DNA of 64,000 nucleotides from Microcoleus vaginatus HSN003 (GTDB taxonomy: Bacteria; Cyanobacteriota; Cyanobacteriia; Cyanobacteriales; Microcoleaceae), in NCBI RefSeq assembly GCF_022701255.1, contig NZ_CP031705.1, positions 3,410,001-3,474,000 of the forward strand. Reading direction: 5' to 3'. The translations under genes and the position numbers were made by a program. This document shows, piece by piece, positions 45,301 to 52,005 of the stretch. The notes beneath the pieces were generated by a model. It was not told the DNA's origin. It worked only from the letters and a program-made list of their open reading frames with translations, and ran no database searches. Positions within the stretch are counted from its first letter, which is position 1. The number at the start of each line of letters is the position of its first letter.

Positions 45301-45555
45301 GACCGGATTGAGGACTTTATCACTGGCACTGATAAAATCGTTCTCACCCAGTTGCTCGATAGCTTGGTTCCTGGCGACTATAACGGCACAAACGCGATCG
45401 CGGATGGTTATGTGCAGTTGGTTCAAAGAGGTGGCAAAGTTGTCCTCCAGATCAATCAAGATGGCTTTAGTGATGATAACAAATTCAAAAATTACATTAC
45501 TGTCGAAAACGTTCTGGCTGGCGATCTGAGCGATCTGAACAACTTTGTATTTTAG
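42352..45555 (+). CDS. ExeM/NucH-type extracellular nuclease with Calx-beta and RTX domains
   Basis: 1067 residues from ATG 42352; the longer frame to 42289 lacks a sensible start. Order: an N-terminal lectin/jelly-roll-like part (1-200), a Calx-beta domain (about 215-320, ends NLVDTSDYDLGGSSTGTVTI), an OB-like ExeM module (TRIRDIQGTDHISPL...NGFYLQDPTPDAD), and an endonuclease/exonuclease/phosphatase domain (LTVATFNVENLDPGD, IITLEEIQDN, VIVLGDLNDFPFSEP, DHDPSVARF). The C-terminal 955-1060 has RTX-like repeats (GGFGGDKLTGGAGSDRFVY), the normal type I secretion layout. The family degrades extracellular DNA; NucH is in the Pho regulon of Synechocystis (established for that species). Confidence 0.92.
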   Translation: MAPTYHDLLTGSLTQDWSNKSLITVNDDWSGIPSIDGFRGDGLTGATGTNPQTIVADGTSILDVNANQTNPNTFNTGGVAEFEIANPVVALTGSGTADAPFLLMYLNTVGVTNINVSFNLRDVDGSVDNAVQPVALQYRVGTSGNFIDIPAGYVADASSGPSLATEVTPVNVTLPAGAQNQSQVQLRVITTNAVGNDEWIGVDDISITGTPGGGEPTTTVTLQATDANAAEAGQEPGTFRITRTGDTSAALSVNYTVATGGGEATNGTDYTPNLTGIATIDAGQSFVDLAIAPVDDSAVEGNETITLNLVDTSDYDLGGSSTGTVTIADNDAPITRIRDIQGTDHISPLLTSATDRVGVFNVAGIVTAKASNGFYLQDPTPDADAATSEGIFVFTGTSSAGSAILNSVSLGGAVLVTGTVSEFRPAGNANNLTTTQISNTPTQALSVTPWTTAPTSTITPTIVNPPTTVINNDFSAGSPGNVETGGDFEPTTEGIDYYESLEGMLVQVNNPVAVSPTNNFGEIWVLDDNGADATGRTARGGSLISPNDFNPERIQIDDDLIRPDSSSPLVDVGAQLDTVTGVIGYNFNNYEVLATSPITVDIPSPLEKEVTTLSPVDDKLTVATFNVENLDPGDGATQFNALAQRIVTNLQSPDIITLEEIQDNNGPTNDNVVDAATTYNTLIAAIQAAGGPTYEFRQINPTEDQDGGQPGGNIRVGFLFKPERVTYVDRPGGTATTQTTVNNVGGDPQLSFSPGRIVDTDLSDGDAFANSRKPLVGEFIFNGHKLFVIGNHFNSKGGDQSLFGPNQPPVLTSEVQRRQQAQIVNDFVDSLLAADSTANVIVLGDLNDFPFSEPLNILKGTPGGVGTPILNNLIETLPANEQYTYNFQGNAQVLDHILASNTLFNNLDEFDVVHINSEFADQDSDHDPSVARFTLPEYVGTQKNDTFTGTALNEVITGGFGGDKLTGGAGSDRFVYTNIEDSGDRIEDFITGTDKIVLTQLLDSLVPGDYNGTNAIADGYVQLVQRGGKVVLQINQDGFSDDNKFKNYITVENVLAGDLSDLNNFVF

Positions 45556-45562
45556 GGGTGTT

Positions 45563-45648
45563 TGGTTGAGCAATCTTAGAAAAGTAAGTCTAAGTGCTGT
45601 GTATTAGCATTTCTACAGTAGGAAATCATCCAAACGATTGCTCAACCA
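45563..45648. repeat. 86-bp element with perfect 13-bp inverted ends
   Basis: TGGTTGAGCAATC (45563-45575) and GATTGCTCAACCA (45636-45648) are perfect inverses, 60 bp apart. It begins 8 bp after the nuclease stop codon, so it could form a long stem in the transcript or be a small mobile repeat. Confidence 0.7.
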
Positions 45649-45911
45649 GCTTCAAGGCATAATACTTCTCTGATGAACTCCCTTTCTAGACATCTATAAG
45701 GTTTAGAAATGGAGTTTTCAGTAGCTCAAATCTACTGGGTCACGTCTACAGCAAGCAGCTCCAAGTGCTACTGCTCCACAGCTAACGGGACTTAAAGAAT
45801 GAAATAAGAATAGATAGCTTGTAATTTATAGAGGATAGTGCTTTTTCCGTCAAGGTATACTCCTGAAAAAAAACCACGCCCGATGCCATTCTCCATGCTT
45901 TGAGAACAGCC

Positions 45912-46045
45912 ATATCTTAGATCGTTTTCGGTTGCATCGGAATAATAAAATCGAGTCAACAGTTAACACTCAACCATGCAGTTTTTCGACCCGCCCGTCA
46001 ACAGTCAACAGTCAACAATAATTCCGGTGCAACCGGAATTGATAT
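45912..46045. repeat. MITE-like repeat with GCATCGGAAT/ATTCCGGTG ends, copy 2
   Basis: Left end ATATCTTAGATCG...GGTTGCATCGGAATAATAAA, right end ATAATTCCGGTGCAACCGGA...GATAT; the middle contains GTCAACAGTCAACAGTCAAC heptads. Relative of 33055-33174. Confidence 0.75.
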
Positions 46046-46413
46046 TATAGATTTGTCCGTTGCGTGCAAAATAATGGTGACGTATTTGCCACACACATAC
46101 CAAGTTTGGGCTTAAAATTTGTTTAAGTCCCGGCCCGTTTAGGGATCTTAAAATGTCTAACTCCCAATAGGTGCGAGAGTTCTGCTTCGTTAAAGTGCAA
46201 TTAAATAAAAAAATGAATTAAAATGGTTGATTAAATAGGCTTGTTTCTATTAATTAATTTTCTCTCGCCTGATAGCCTGTTCCGTTTGTGGCTGTTTGAC
46301 CGTAGGTGTCAAACAGCCACAAACGTTTCAATCCAACGATTTGGGGATTTTTCCAGATGTCTTTTCAATTAAACTGATGTTGTGGTAAAGAGATTTTCAG
46401 GAGATGGGAAAGA
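46046..46413. other. Intergenic DNA with a perfect 18-bp hairpin
   Basis: No gene seen. CGTTTGTGGCTGTTTGAC (46283-46300) and GTCAAACAGCCACAAACG (46308-46325) form a perfect 18-bp stem with a 7-nt loop, upstream of the cupin gene at 46414. It has no U tract on either side; candidate regulatory or palindromic repeat. Confidence 0.6.
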
Positions 46414-46776
46414 ATGCTAATTCAAAAGCTAAATGCCTGCGACGAGTTTATTGCTGGCGACGGTACTCAACTGCGAGAATTACTGCATCCAGACAAACAA
46501 GCTGTGGATTTGCGTTACAGTTTAGCCCACGCCACTTTGCCACCGGGACAAACTTCTGCGCTGCACTCCCTAACAACTTCTGAAGTTTACTACATCCTCA
46601 GCGGCGTTGGAGAAATGCACATCGACGACGAAAATCAATTCGTAGAAGCGGGAGATGCAGTTTACATTCGGCCAAACGCCAAGCAGTTTATTTACAACTG
46701 TGGCACAGAGCCACTAATATTTATTTGTATCGTCGATCCCGCGTGGAGAAAGGAAGACGAGACAATTTTCCAGTAA
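46414..46776 (+). CDS. Cupin-domain protein, small
   Basis: 120 residues, one cupin_2 barrel. Metal ligands are likely: SALHSLTTSEVYYILSG carries a His and Glu, and AGDAVYIRPNAKQFIYNCG the second motif. It could be a mannose-6-phosphate isomerase-like or dioxygenase-like single-domain cupin; no specific reaction can be assigned. Starts at ATG 46414 after GGAGATGGGAAAGA, a good ribosome site. Stand-alone. Confidence 0.85.
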   Translation: MLIQKLNACDEFIAGDGTQLRELLHPDKQAVDLRYSLAHATLPPGQTSALHSLTTSEVYYILSGVGEMHIDDENQFVEAGDAVYIRPNAKQFIYNCGTEPLIFICIVDPAWRKEDETIFQ

Positions 46777-46802
46777 TTTTCTAGTTTTTCTCCTTTTAGG
46801 CT

Positions 46803-46850
46803 CGTTACCCGGCTCTGCCCGGTAACGCCTATCTAGAAGCTCTGCCTCTA
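46803..46850. repeat. REP-like repeat with CGTTACC...GGTAACG hairpin, copy 2
   Basis: CGTTACCCGGCTCTGCCCGG then TAACG: a 7-bp stem around a CGGCTCTGCCCG core, plus AAGCTCTGCCTCT. Mirrors 28249-28297. Confidence 0.6.
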
Positions 46851-46879
46851 CTGAAAAAAACATCACAAACCGAAAATCT

Positions 46880-47040
46880 CTTTTAACAACAACAGCACCC
46901 AGCCATATTTACCGAGTGATTTCCTCTTTTTTCAACTTCGATGTGGAGTTGCAATAATCCTCGGATTCAGTTGCATTGCTCCCCTCTAATTAGTTGAGGA
47001 AGTATCAGCTTTGTTGGTGGGTGCTGCTATTGGTTTTTGA
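46880..47040. ncRNA. Candidate structured RNA, rod-shaped (6S-like layout)
   Basis: In DNA without a gene I see nested pairing: CAGCACCCA (46893-46901) with TGGGTGCTG (47018-47026); ATTTCCTC (46919-46926) with GAGGAAGT (46996-47003, one G-U); then GGAGTTGCAA...TTGCATTGCTCC and an innermost AATCC/GGATT. Together they make a long interrupted hairpin with internal bulges of about 16 and 14 nt, the general layout of 6S RNA. I cannot match it to a known cyanobacterial 6S by memory, and the strand is not fixed. Confidence 0.28.
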
Positions 47041-47324
47041 TGAGACAGATGTGAGATTAAACAGCGTTTTACTCCTTAGATTCTATTGTGAACTTCGCTG
47101 TGCTATCTGGATGTTGTATCTGTCAGAGAAGCTTTTTGTTCGCTTCATATTATTAATTTAGCACCTTCTTTTAGAAGCGCAAGTACCTGCAACTAAACTT
47201 TACATTTTTAGAAGTAACCACGGATAATTATGAACTTAAATTAAGCATTGAGCTTTCTAGCTGCTCAGCTAAAATAGTAGAGTTCGGCTGTGCTTGCTGC
47301 TGCGAGAAACGGCATAATATTTGT

Positions 47325-48206
47325 ATGAAAACAACCAAACTCATCAAACTGTGCGCCTTATCGCTGAGTATCTTCCTGCTGTGCAGCAGTGTAGTGACAG
47401 CGCAAACGACGGCAAACCCTCAACCTCCGCCAACTTACACGAATCAAGAGATTCTACAACAGTTGGTAAAGGCAAAAGTCGTGTATCTGGGAGAAACCCA
47501 CGATAGCGCGGAAGACCACCAAGCTCAACTGGCGATTATCCGAGAAATGCAGCGGCAAAATCGGAAAATTGCGATCGCGATGGAAATGTTTCAGCGTCCC
47601 TTTCAAAGCGCGATCGACAACTACTTAGCAGGTAAACTGACTGAAGAGCAATTAGTCGAGCAAACAGAGTACGATCGCAGATGGCGTTTTCCCTGGGAAT
47701 CTTACGCCCCCATTTTGCGGTTTGCCAAAGAAAATCAACTACCCGTCCTCGCCTTAAATACACCATCCGAAGTAACAAGAAAAGTTGCCAGTCAAGGTTT
47801 AGAAAGCCTCACAGCAGAGGAAAAAAAGCACATTCCCCCAATATCGGAAATTCGCACCGACAACGCCGAATATCGGCAACTGCTGCTAGAAGTTTACCAG
47901 CAACACCAAAAGGCTGAACAGGGAAATAGTACGGGTTTTGAAAGATTCTTGCAAGCCCAAGTTTTGTGGGACGAAACTATGGCGGAAAAAATCGCCCAAT
48001 TTGTCAAAGCCAATCCCGACTATCAAGTTGTGGTGTTGGCGGGTAAAGGACACATTATTTACGGTTACGGCATTCCCAGTCGCGTCGAGAGGCGTTTGGG
48101 GGTCGGGAATCTCAAAGTGCGATCGGTTTTATTCAATTCCATTGAAAATCTTCCTTTGTCGGCAGATAGACCCATTGCTGACTTTGTTTGGAATCATTCG
48201 GAATAG
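47325..48206 (+). CDS. ChaN family iron-regulated-type lipoprotein/heme-binding protein
   Basis: 293 residues. A signal peptide (hydrophobic 10-25, possible cleavage near VVTAQT, no clear lipobox Cys) is followed by the ChaN fold: VVYLGETHDSAEDHQAQL holds the conserved GExHxxxxxH motif, IAIAMEMFQRPFQ and VVLAGKGHIIYGYGIPSR the later His. Members bind heme or act as metal-dependent hydrolases outside the membrane. ATG 47325 starts an intact frame; the gene for an FMN reductase follows at 39 bp. Confidence 0.88.
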   Translation: MKTTKLIKLCALSLSIFLLCSSVVTAQTTANPQPPPTYTNQEILQQLVKAKVVYLGETHDSAEDHQAQLAIIREMQRQNRKIAIAMEMFQRPFQSAIDNYLAGKLTEEQLVEQTEYDRRWRFPWESYAPILRFAKENQLPVLALNTPSEVTRKVASQGLESLTAEEKKHIPPISEIRTDNAEYRQLLLEVYQQHQKAEQGNSTGFERFLQAQVLWDETMAEKIAQFVKANPDYQVVVLAGKGHIIYGYGIPSRVERRLGVGNLKVRSVLFNSIENLPLSADRPIADFVWNHSE

Positions 48207-48244
48207 TACAATTATACGCGGAAGCAATAATTAGGAAAAAATCA

Positions 48245-48826
48245 ATGACAAACAGACCAAAAATACTTGCATTTGCCGGAAGTACCCGCGAAGCATCTTA
48301 TAACAAACTGCTGGTAAAAGTTGCGGCGGCGGGGGCTACGGCGGCGGGTTCAGAAGTTACTTATGTAGATTTGCGCGATTTGCCGATGCCCCTATTTGAC
48401 GAAGATTTGGAAGCAAAAGAGGGGATGCCAGAGAATGCCCGTAAATTGAAGGAATTGATGGTAGCACATGACGGGTTTTTGATAGCTTCCCCTGAATATA
48501 ACAGTTCAATTACGCCTGTGTTGAAAAATGCGATCGATTGGGTATCGCGCCCAGCACCGGGTGAACCGGGATTGGTGGCATTTACTGGGAAAGTAGGAGT
48601 AATTATGAGTGCTTCCCCAGGGGGAATGGGCGGTTTGCGGGGATTGGTTCATTTGCGATCGATCCTGGGGAATATTAACGTATTGGTACTCCCGGATCAG
48701 AAAGCAATTCCCCAAGCTTTTGAAGCATTTAATGCTGACGGTACGATGAAAGATCCCAAACAGCAGGACGCTGTTGAGAATCTCGGTGCTAAGTTGTCTA
48801 ATGTGCTGTCAAAATTAATCGCCTGA
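48245..48826 (+). CDS. NADPH-dependent FMN reductase (flavodoxin-like)
   Basis: 193 residues from ATG 48245; the longer frame to 48188 overlaps the end of the ChaN gene. Flavodoxin-like fold: ILAFAGSTREASYNKLLVK is the FMN phosphate loop, ASPEYNSSITPVLKNAIDW the flavin-binding loop, and SASPGGMGGLRGLVHLR the partner motif. It reduces FMN or quinones/azo compounds with NADPH. Adjacent to the ChaN gene, so a shared redox or iron role is possible. Confidence 0.9.
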   Translation: MTNRPKILAFAGSTREASYNKLLVKVAAAGATAAGSEVTYVDLRDLPMPLFDEDLEAKEGMPENARKLKELMVAHDGFLIASPEYNSSITPVLKNAIDWVSRPAPGEPGLVAFTGKVGVIMSASPGGMGGLRGLVHLRSILGNINVLVLPDQKAIPQAFEAFNADGTMKDPKQQDAVENLGAKLSNVLSKLIA

Positions 48827-48849
48827 AGCAATAAATTCATTTTGCAGTA

Positions 48850-48872
48850 GGGACACAGCAATTTTGTGTCCC
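48850..48872. terminator. Short hairpin after the FMN reductase gene
   Basis: GGGACACA (48850-48857) and TGTGTCCC (48865-48872) pair around a 7-nt loop, between convergent genes. No U tract; bidirectional termination is an inference. Confidence 0.4.
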
Positions 48873-48903
48873 AATCCTAGTATTTGTTATTTCGCTGGCT
48901 GCA

Positions 48904-49524
48904 TCAAGTGCGATTCATAGAATAAAAGCCTTGAAACGGCATTGTTAAAATGCCCAATATTCGACTAATTTCATTAATAAAAAAGTCTCGCTTGTCAATG
49001 AAAATTGTGCAGTTACTCAATTTAAGAAACTTCCAATCAGTACCCGTAGTAACAGCCCCATAAATGCTTTCAATTTGCTCTCCGCTGCGCTGATTAAATA
49101 ATTGGGCTGCTACCATTTCTGCAATACACTGGCCTAAACCGGATTTAATACTTTCATTCTTAGCCTCTGTGAGAGTTACGGGGGCGCGAATTTCATAGGA
49201 ATCCTTCGATGCAGTGAGAATATAATCGCAATACCCGTTTAAGCCCGCTTCTACATCTACATTGAATTCTGAACCAGAGAAAAAACCAACTTGAAAATCA
49301 AATTGCCGCCTGACTTCCAATAATATTGGAGCAATAATTAATTCAGCGCGAGCCTTTTCTGTATTAATTGCAGTAGCTAAAGACAGGTTGTCAGTTAAAG
49401 TAGTTTGCAAATAGGAACTTGGCTGTACCTCTGGGATATCACTAAACAAATCTAAAGGTTCTTCTACGGTTAAATTAAAAGATTCTCTAACTTTCGCTAA
49501 AGTTGTAAAGTCGCTGTATTCCAC
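48904..49524 (-). CDS. PD-(D/E)XK nuclease-like protein, 206 aa
   Basis: The middle of the protein has the layout of the PD-(D/E)XK superfamily: ELIIAPILLEVRRQ, GLNGYCDYILTAS (Asp) and APVTLTEAKNESIKSGLGQCIAEMVAAQ (Glu-Ala-Lys). Related proteins are frequent in cyanobacteria and annotated hypothetical. It may bind or cut DNA; the N-terminal 60 residues are unassigned. Convergent with the FMN reductase gene, divergent from the HTH/PIN pair. Confidence 0.7.
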   Translation of the reverse strand: MEYSDFTTLAKVRESFNLTVEEPLDLFSDIPEVQPSSYLQTTLTDNLSLATAINTEKARAELIIAPILLEVRRQFDFQVGFFSGSEFNVDVEAGLNGYCDYILTASKDSYEIRAPVTLTEAKNESIKSGLGQCIAEMVAAQLFNQRSGEQIESIYGAVTTGTDWKFLKLSNCTIFIDKRDFFINEISRILGILTMPFQGFYSMNRT

Positions 49525-49614
49525 AGGTTAACCTCCTTGCTCGATTTTGGCGATCGCATTCTCAAATTGCTACAATTATAATTGATTGCCTGTTATACTC
49601 AACCCCAAATTAAC

Positions 49615-50085
49615 ATGACATTCACCGGAGATCCCGACTCAGCACCTGCTTTGCCGACAGCAGCAGAAGCAGCGGTTGCCAAAACCAGTAGCCGCGCTTT
49701 AGAATCGCACTTGCAAAATCATCCGTCTGGCGAATCCCTCAAATTAATCTTAAACGAAAAAGAGGGAAAGACAATTGACATACCTGCCGCTGCATTGCCA
49801 CTGCTGTTAGCGATTTTGCAACAGACAAGCAGTGGCAATACTGTCAAGCTGATTCCAATTACTGAGGAACTCGATATTTGGCAGGTTGAGGCCTTACTGA
49901 ATGTCTCCCGCGAGTATGTGTGGCAGTTACTAGATTCTGGCGAAATTCCTCACAAAATGGTACGCGGCTATCGCCGGATAGGTTACGAAGATGTAATGAA
50001 ATATAAAAAGCAGAGTTACGAAAAAAGTATGAAAGGGATGGATGAGCTTGTAGCTGAATCAGAAGCACTAGGCTTGTACGATTGA
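49615..50085 (+). CDS. Antitoxin-like HTH (excisionase-type) protein
   Basis: 156 residues from ATG 49615. The N-terminal 85 residues are of the type seen in cyanobacterial antitoxins (PAAALPLLLAILQQTSSGNTVKLIPITEELDIWQVEALLNVS). An excisionase-type HTH follows (VSREYVWQLLDSGEIPHKMVRGYRRIGYEDVMKYK) and a short acidic tail. It is 3 bp upstream of the PIN gene, so antitoxin-then-toxin order. It probably binds the promoter and represses the pair. No signal or membrane segments. Confidence 0.85.
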   Translation: MTFTGDPDSAPALPTAAEAAVAKTSSRALESHLQNHPSGESLKLILNEKEGKTIDIPAAALPLLLAILQQTSSGNTVKLIPITEELDIWQVEALLNVSREYVWQLLDSGEIPHKMVRGYRRIGYEDVMKYKKQSYEKSMKGMDELVAESEALGLYD

Positions 50086-50088
50086 AGT

Positions 50089-50658
50089 ATGGCTATTTTC
50101 ACTGCTGTTTATGATGCTAACATTTTATATTCTGCACCGCTGCGGGACTTCTTCGTCCAGTTAGCAGCTAGCAAAATAGTTAATGCCCGTTGGACAGAAG
50201 AAATTCACAGCGAATGGATGAGAAATATACTTCTCAACCGTCCGGATATCACGTCGGAACAGCTTGCCAGAACCAAAAACTTGATGAATGAAAATGTTGA
50301 AAATTGCTTGGTGCAAGGTTATGAGGCAATTATACCAGAGTTGGAACTTCCAGATCCGGGCGATCGGCACGTTCTAGCAGCAGCAATTCATTCTCGCGCG
50401 GATTTTATCGTTACTTTCAATCTCAGGGATTTTCCTACTGAGAATCTCAAACAATATAACATTGAACCGCTGCATCCAGATGAGTTTCTCCTGCGCTTTC
50501 TCAACTTAAAGTTTGAAGGTGTATGCAAAGCCGCCGAGAAACAAAGAATCCGGCTCAAGAATCCGCCAAAAACGCCTGACGACTATCTACAAACGCTGGT
50601 AGAATTGGGACTGCCGCTGTCAGCAAATCGGATGCGAGAACTGTGCTATCGAGATTAG
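50089..50658 (+). CDS. PIN-domain toxin, 189 aa
   Basis: PIN RNase fold: AVYDANILYSAPLRDFF (Asp9, first acid), TEEIHSEWMRNIL (Glu), DPGDRHVLAAAIHSRADFIVTFNLRDF (Asp-Arg-His and the last Asp). Residues are conserved, so the toxin is probably active. The extension after about 120 (EFLLRFLNLKFEGVC...) is typical of the larger PIN toxins paired with excisionase-type antitoxins. Starts 3 nt after the antitoxin stop. Confidence 0.88.
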   Translation: MAIFTAVYDANILYSAPLRDFFVQLAASKIVNARWTEEIHSEWMRNILLNRPDITSEQLARTKNLMNENVENCLVQGYEAIIPELELPDPGDRHVLAAAIHSRADFIVTFNLRDFPTENLKQYNIEPLHPDEFLLRFLNLKFEGVCKAAEKQRIRLKNPPKTPDDYLQTLVELGLPLSANRMRELCYRD

Positions 50659-51081
50659 TGCGATCGCAAACCGCAGACTTTTCCGAGTTTCTTCCAAAGT
50701 TTATTCTTCTATCTTCCCACAGGCTAACTCTTCGACCTAGCCATACCACTCATCTACTTTTTCCAACACCGCAGTAAATCTATTTACCCTTGTGCCTCTA
50801 CTTGAAAACGGGTATAATTTTATTTCTCAGATATAATAGCGAGTTCAAAACTTACCACAAATTGTACTAAACCGCATCACCCGATCGACGTAAAACAAAA
50901 CCACCCGATCGCAGATTGGCAGAAATAGACGAGAGTAGGCATACTTGAACCATCGGTCATCGGTCGGTATATTTCTTCCAAACAGCACGGCAGGCGTGGG
51001 AGACTCCTCCGTCACGCCTGCCCTGCAGTTTTATTTAATAATTGCGAGATTTCCTATGGGATAGCTTCGCTCGCACGTAAA
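50659..51081. other. Intergenic DNA after the toxin-antitoxin pair
   Basis: No gene seen. Two TATAAT boxes occur near 50810 and 50835. A perfect 10-bp hairpin, GGCAGGCGTG (50990-50999) and CACGCCTGCC (51014-51023), lies near the end of the convergent phosphatase gene and could terminate both sides. Confidence 0.5.
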
Positions 51082-51912
51082 TCACCCCATTTTTTTCTTC
51101 TTCCAAGCCTCCACAAACGGCAAAAACACCGACACCAACTCCTGCCGATTCATCACCAAAGTCGGATAAGAAATCCTGCCGTAATTCTTCCCCACTTCCA
51201 GCGGAAAAATCCCCTGGGATTCCAGCGGCAACCAAACCGCACCAGCAGCCTTCACAATTACCCAACTCCCCGCAATATCCCAAATTTTCGGAGTCGCTTC
51301 CACCCCTCCCATAGCCACACCCGAAGCCACAGTCAAAAAATTGTAACTAGCCATGCCCAACATCCGAACTTTACTCGGAAGATGAGGCCCGATTCCCACA
51401 CTCCGCGAACACAAATTAAAAAAATGATTGCCGCTCATTTTATCAGCAGTCGGCCGAATTGGCTGCCCGTTTAAAAACGCACCTTGAGGCATATTGTCAA
51501 ACACGCCGCCCGCAAAATCAGGTGCAAAAAAACCGTGAAAAGACTGATTAATTGGCGGCAAATGCACGCAGCCAAAAACCGGAGTTCCGCGATACAACAA
51601 ACCCACAGAAATACCCCAAATCGGAACTCCCCTAGCAAAATTAGTCGTAGCATCCAAAGGATCAACAACCCAGCACCATTCAGTATCGGGGAAAACGTGT
51701 TCGCCCTCCTCACTTAAAATCCCGTGAGTGGGGAAAGCAGATGCGATCGCACTTCTAATTTCCGCATCCGCCCAATTATCGGATTTCGTCACCAAACTCC
51801 CGTCATCCTTCTCAGCCGCTTGCACGGAACCGAAATCTTGTAACAACTGCTGTCCGACTCTCTCGACAGTAACCCGTGCAAAACTTAAAATAGAATCCCA
51901 AAAATTAGTCAT
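51082..51912 (-). CDS. Inositol monophosphatase family protein
   Basis: 276 residues of the Li-sensitive phosphatase family. Metal site: HGILSEEGEHVF (Glu68/Glu69), CWVVDPLDATTNF (Asp84, Asp87; the usual Gly is Ala here) and KIWDIAGSWVIVKAAG (last Asp). Depending on the subgroup it dephosphorylates inositol phosphates, fructose-1,6-bisphosphate, PAP or histidinol phosphate; a histidinol-phosphatase role has been assigned to some cyanobacterial and actinobacterial members but cannot be shown here. Start ATG 51912. Confidence 0.9.
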   Translation of the reverse strand: MTNFWDSILSFARVTVERVGQQLLQDFGSVQAAEKDDGSLVTKSDNWADAEIRSAIASAFPTHGILSEEGEHVFPDTEWCWVVDPLDATTNFARGVPIWGISVGLLYRGTPVFGCVHLPPINQSFHGFFAPDFAGGVFDNMPQGAFLNGQPIRPTADKMSGNHFFNLCSRSVGIGPHLPSKVRMLGMASYNFLTVASGVAMGGVEATPKIWDIAGSWVIVKAAGAVWLPLESQGIFPLEVGKNYGRISYPTLVMNRQELVSVFLPFVEAWKKKKMG

Positions 51913-51995
51913 TAGTTATTGGTTATTAGTTATTGGTTATTGATTAGTGGAACTAACAACTGCCACAAGCCAACTGCCACAAGCCACCGGCCAAC
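51913..51995. repeat. Heptad repeats TTAGTTA/TTGGTTA and CCACAAG
   Basis: TTAGTTA and TTGGTTA units (about 51910-51940) in period 7 right upstream of the phosphatase start, then CAACTGCCACAAGCCAACTG-type units to about 51995, between the phosphatase and the PucC gene. Confidence 0.75.
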
Positions 51996-52005
51996 TGACA
52001 AAACA

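Noticed and set aside
45070..45573. 167-codon minus-strand frame at the nuclease 3' end
   Set aside because: Antisense to the well-supported RTX domain of the nuclease; no domain of its own.
46880..47040. Firm assignment of the candidate RNA as 6S RNA
   Set aside because: Only the overall hairpin outline fits; I could not confirm conserved bases, strand or ends without a covariance search.
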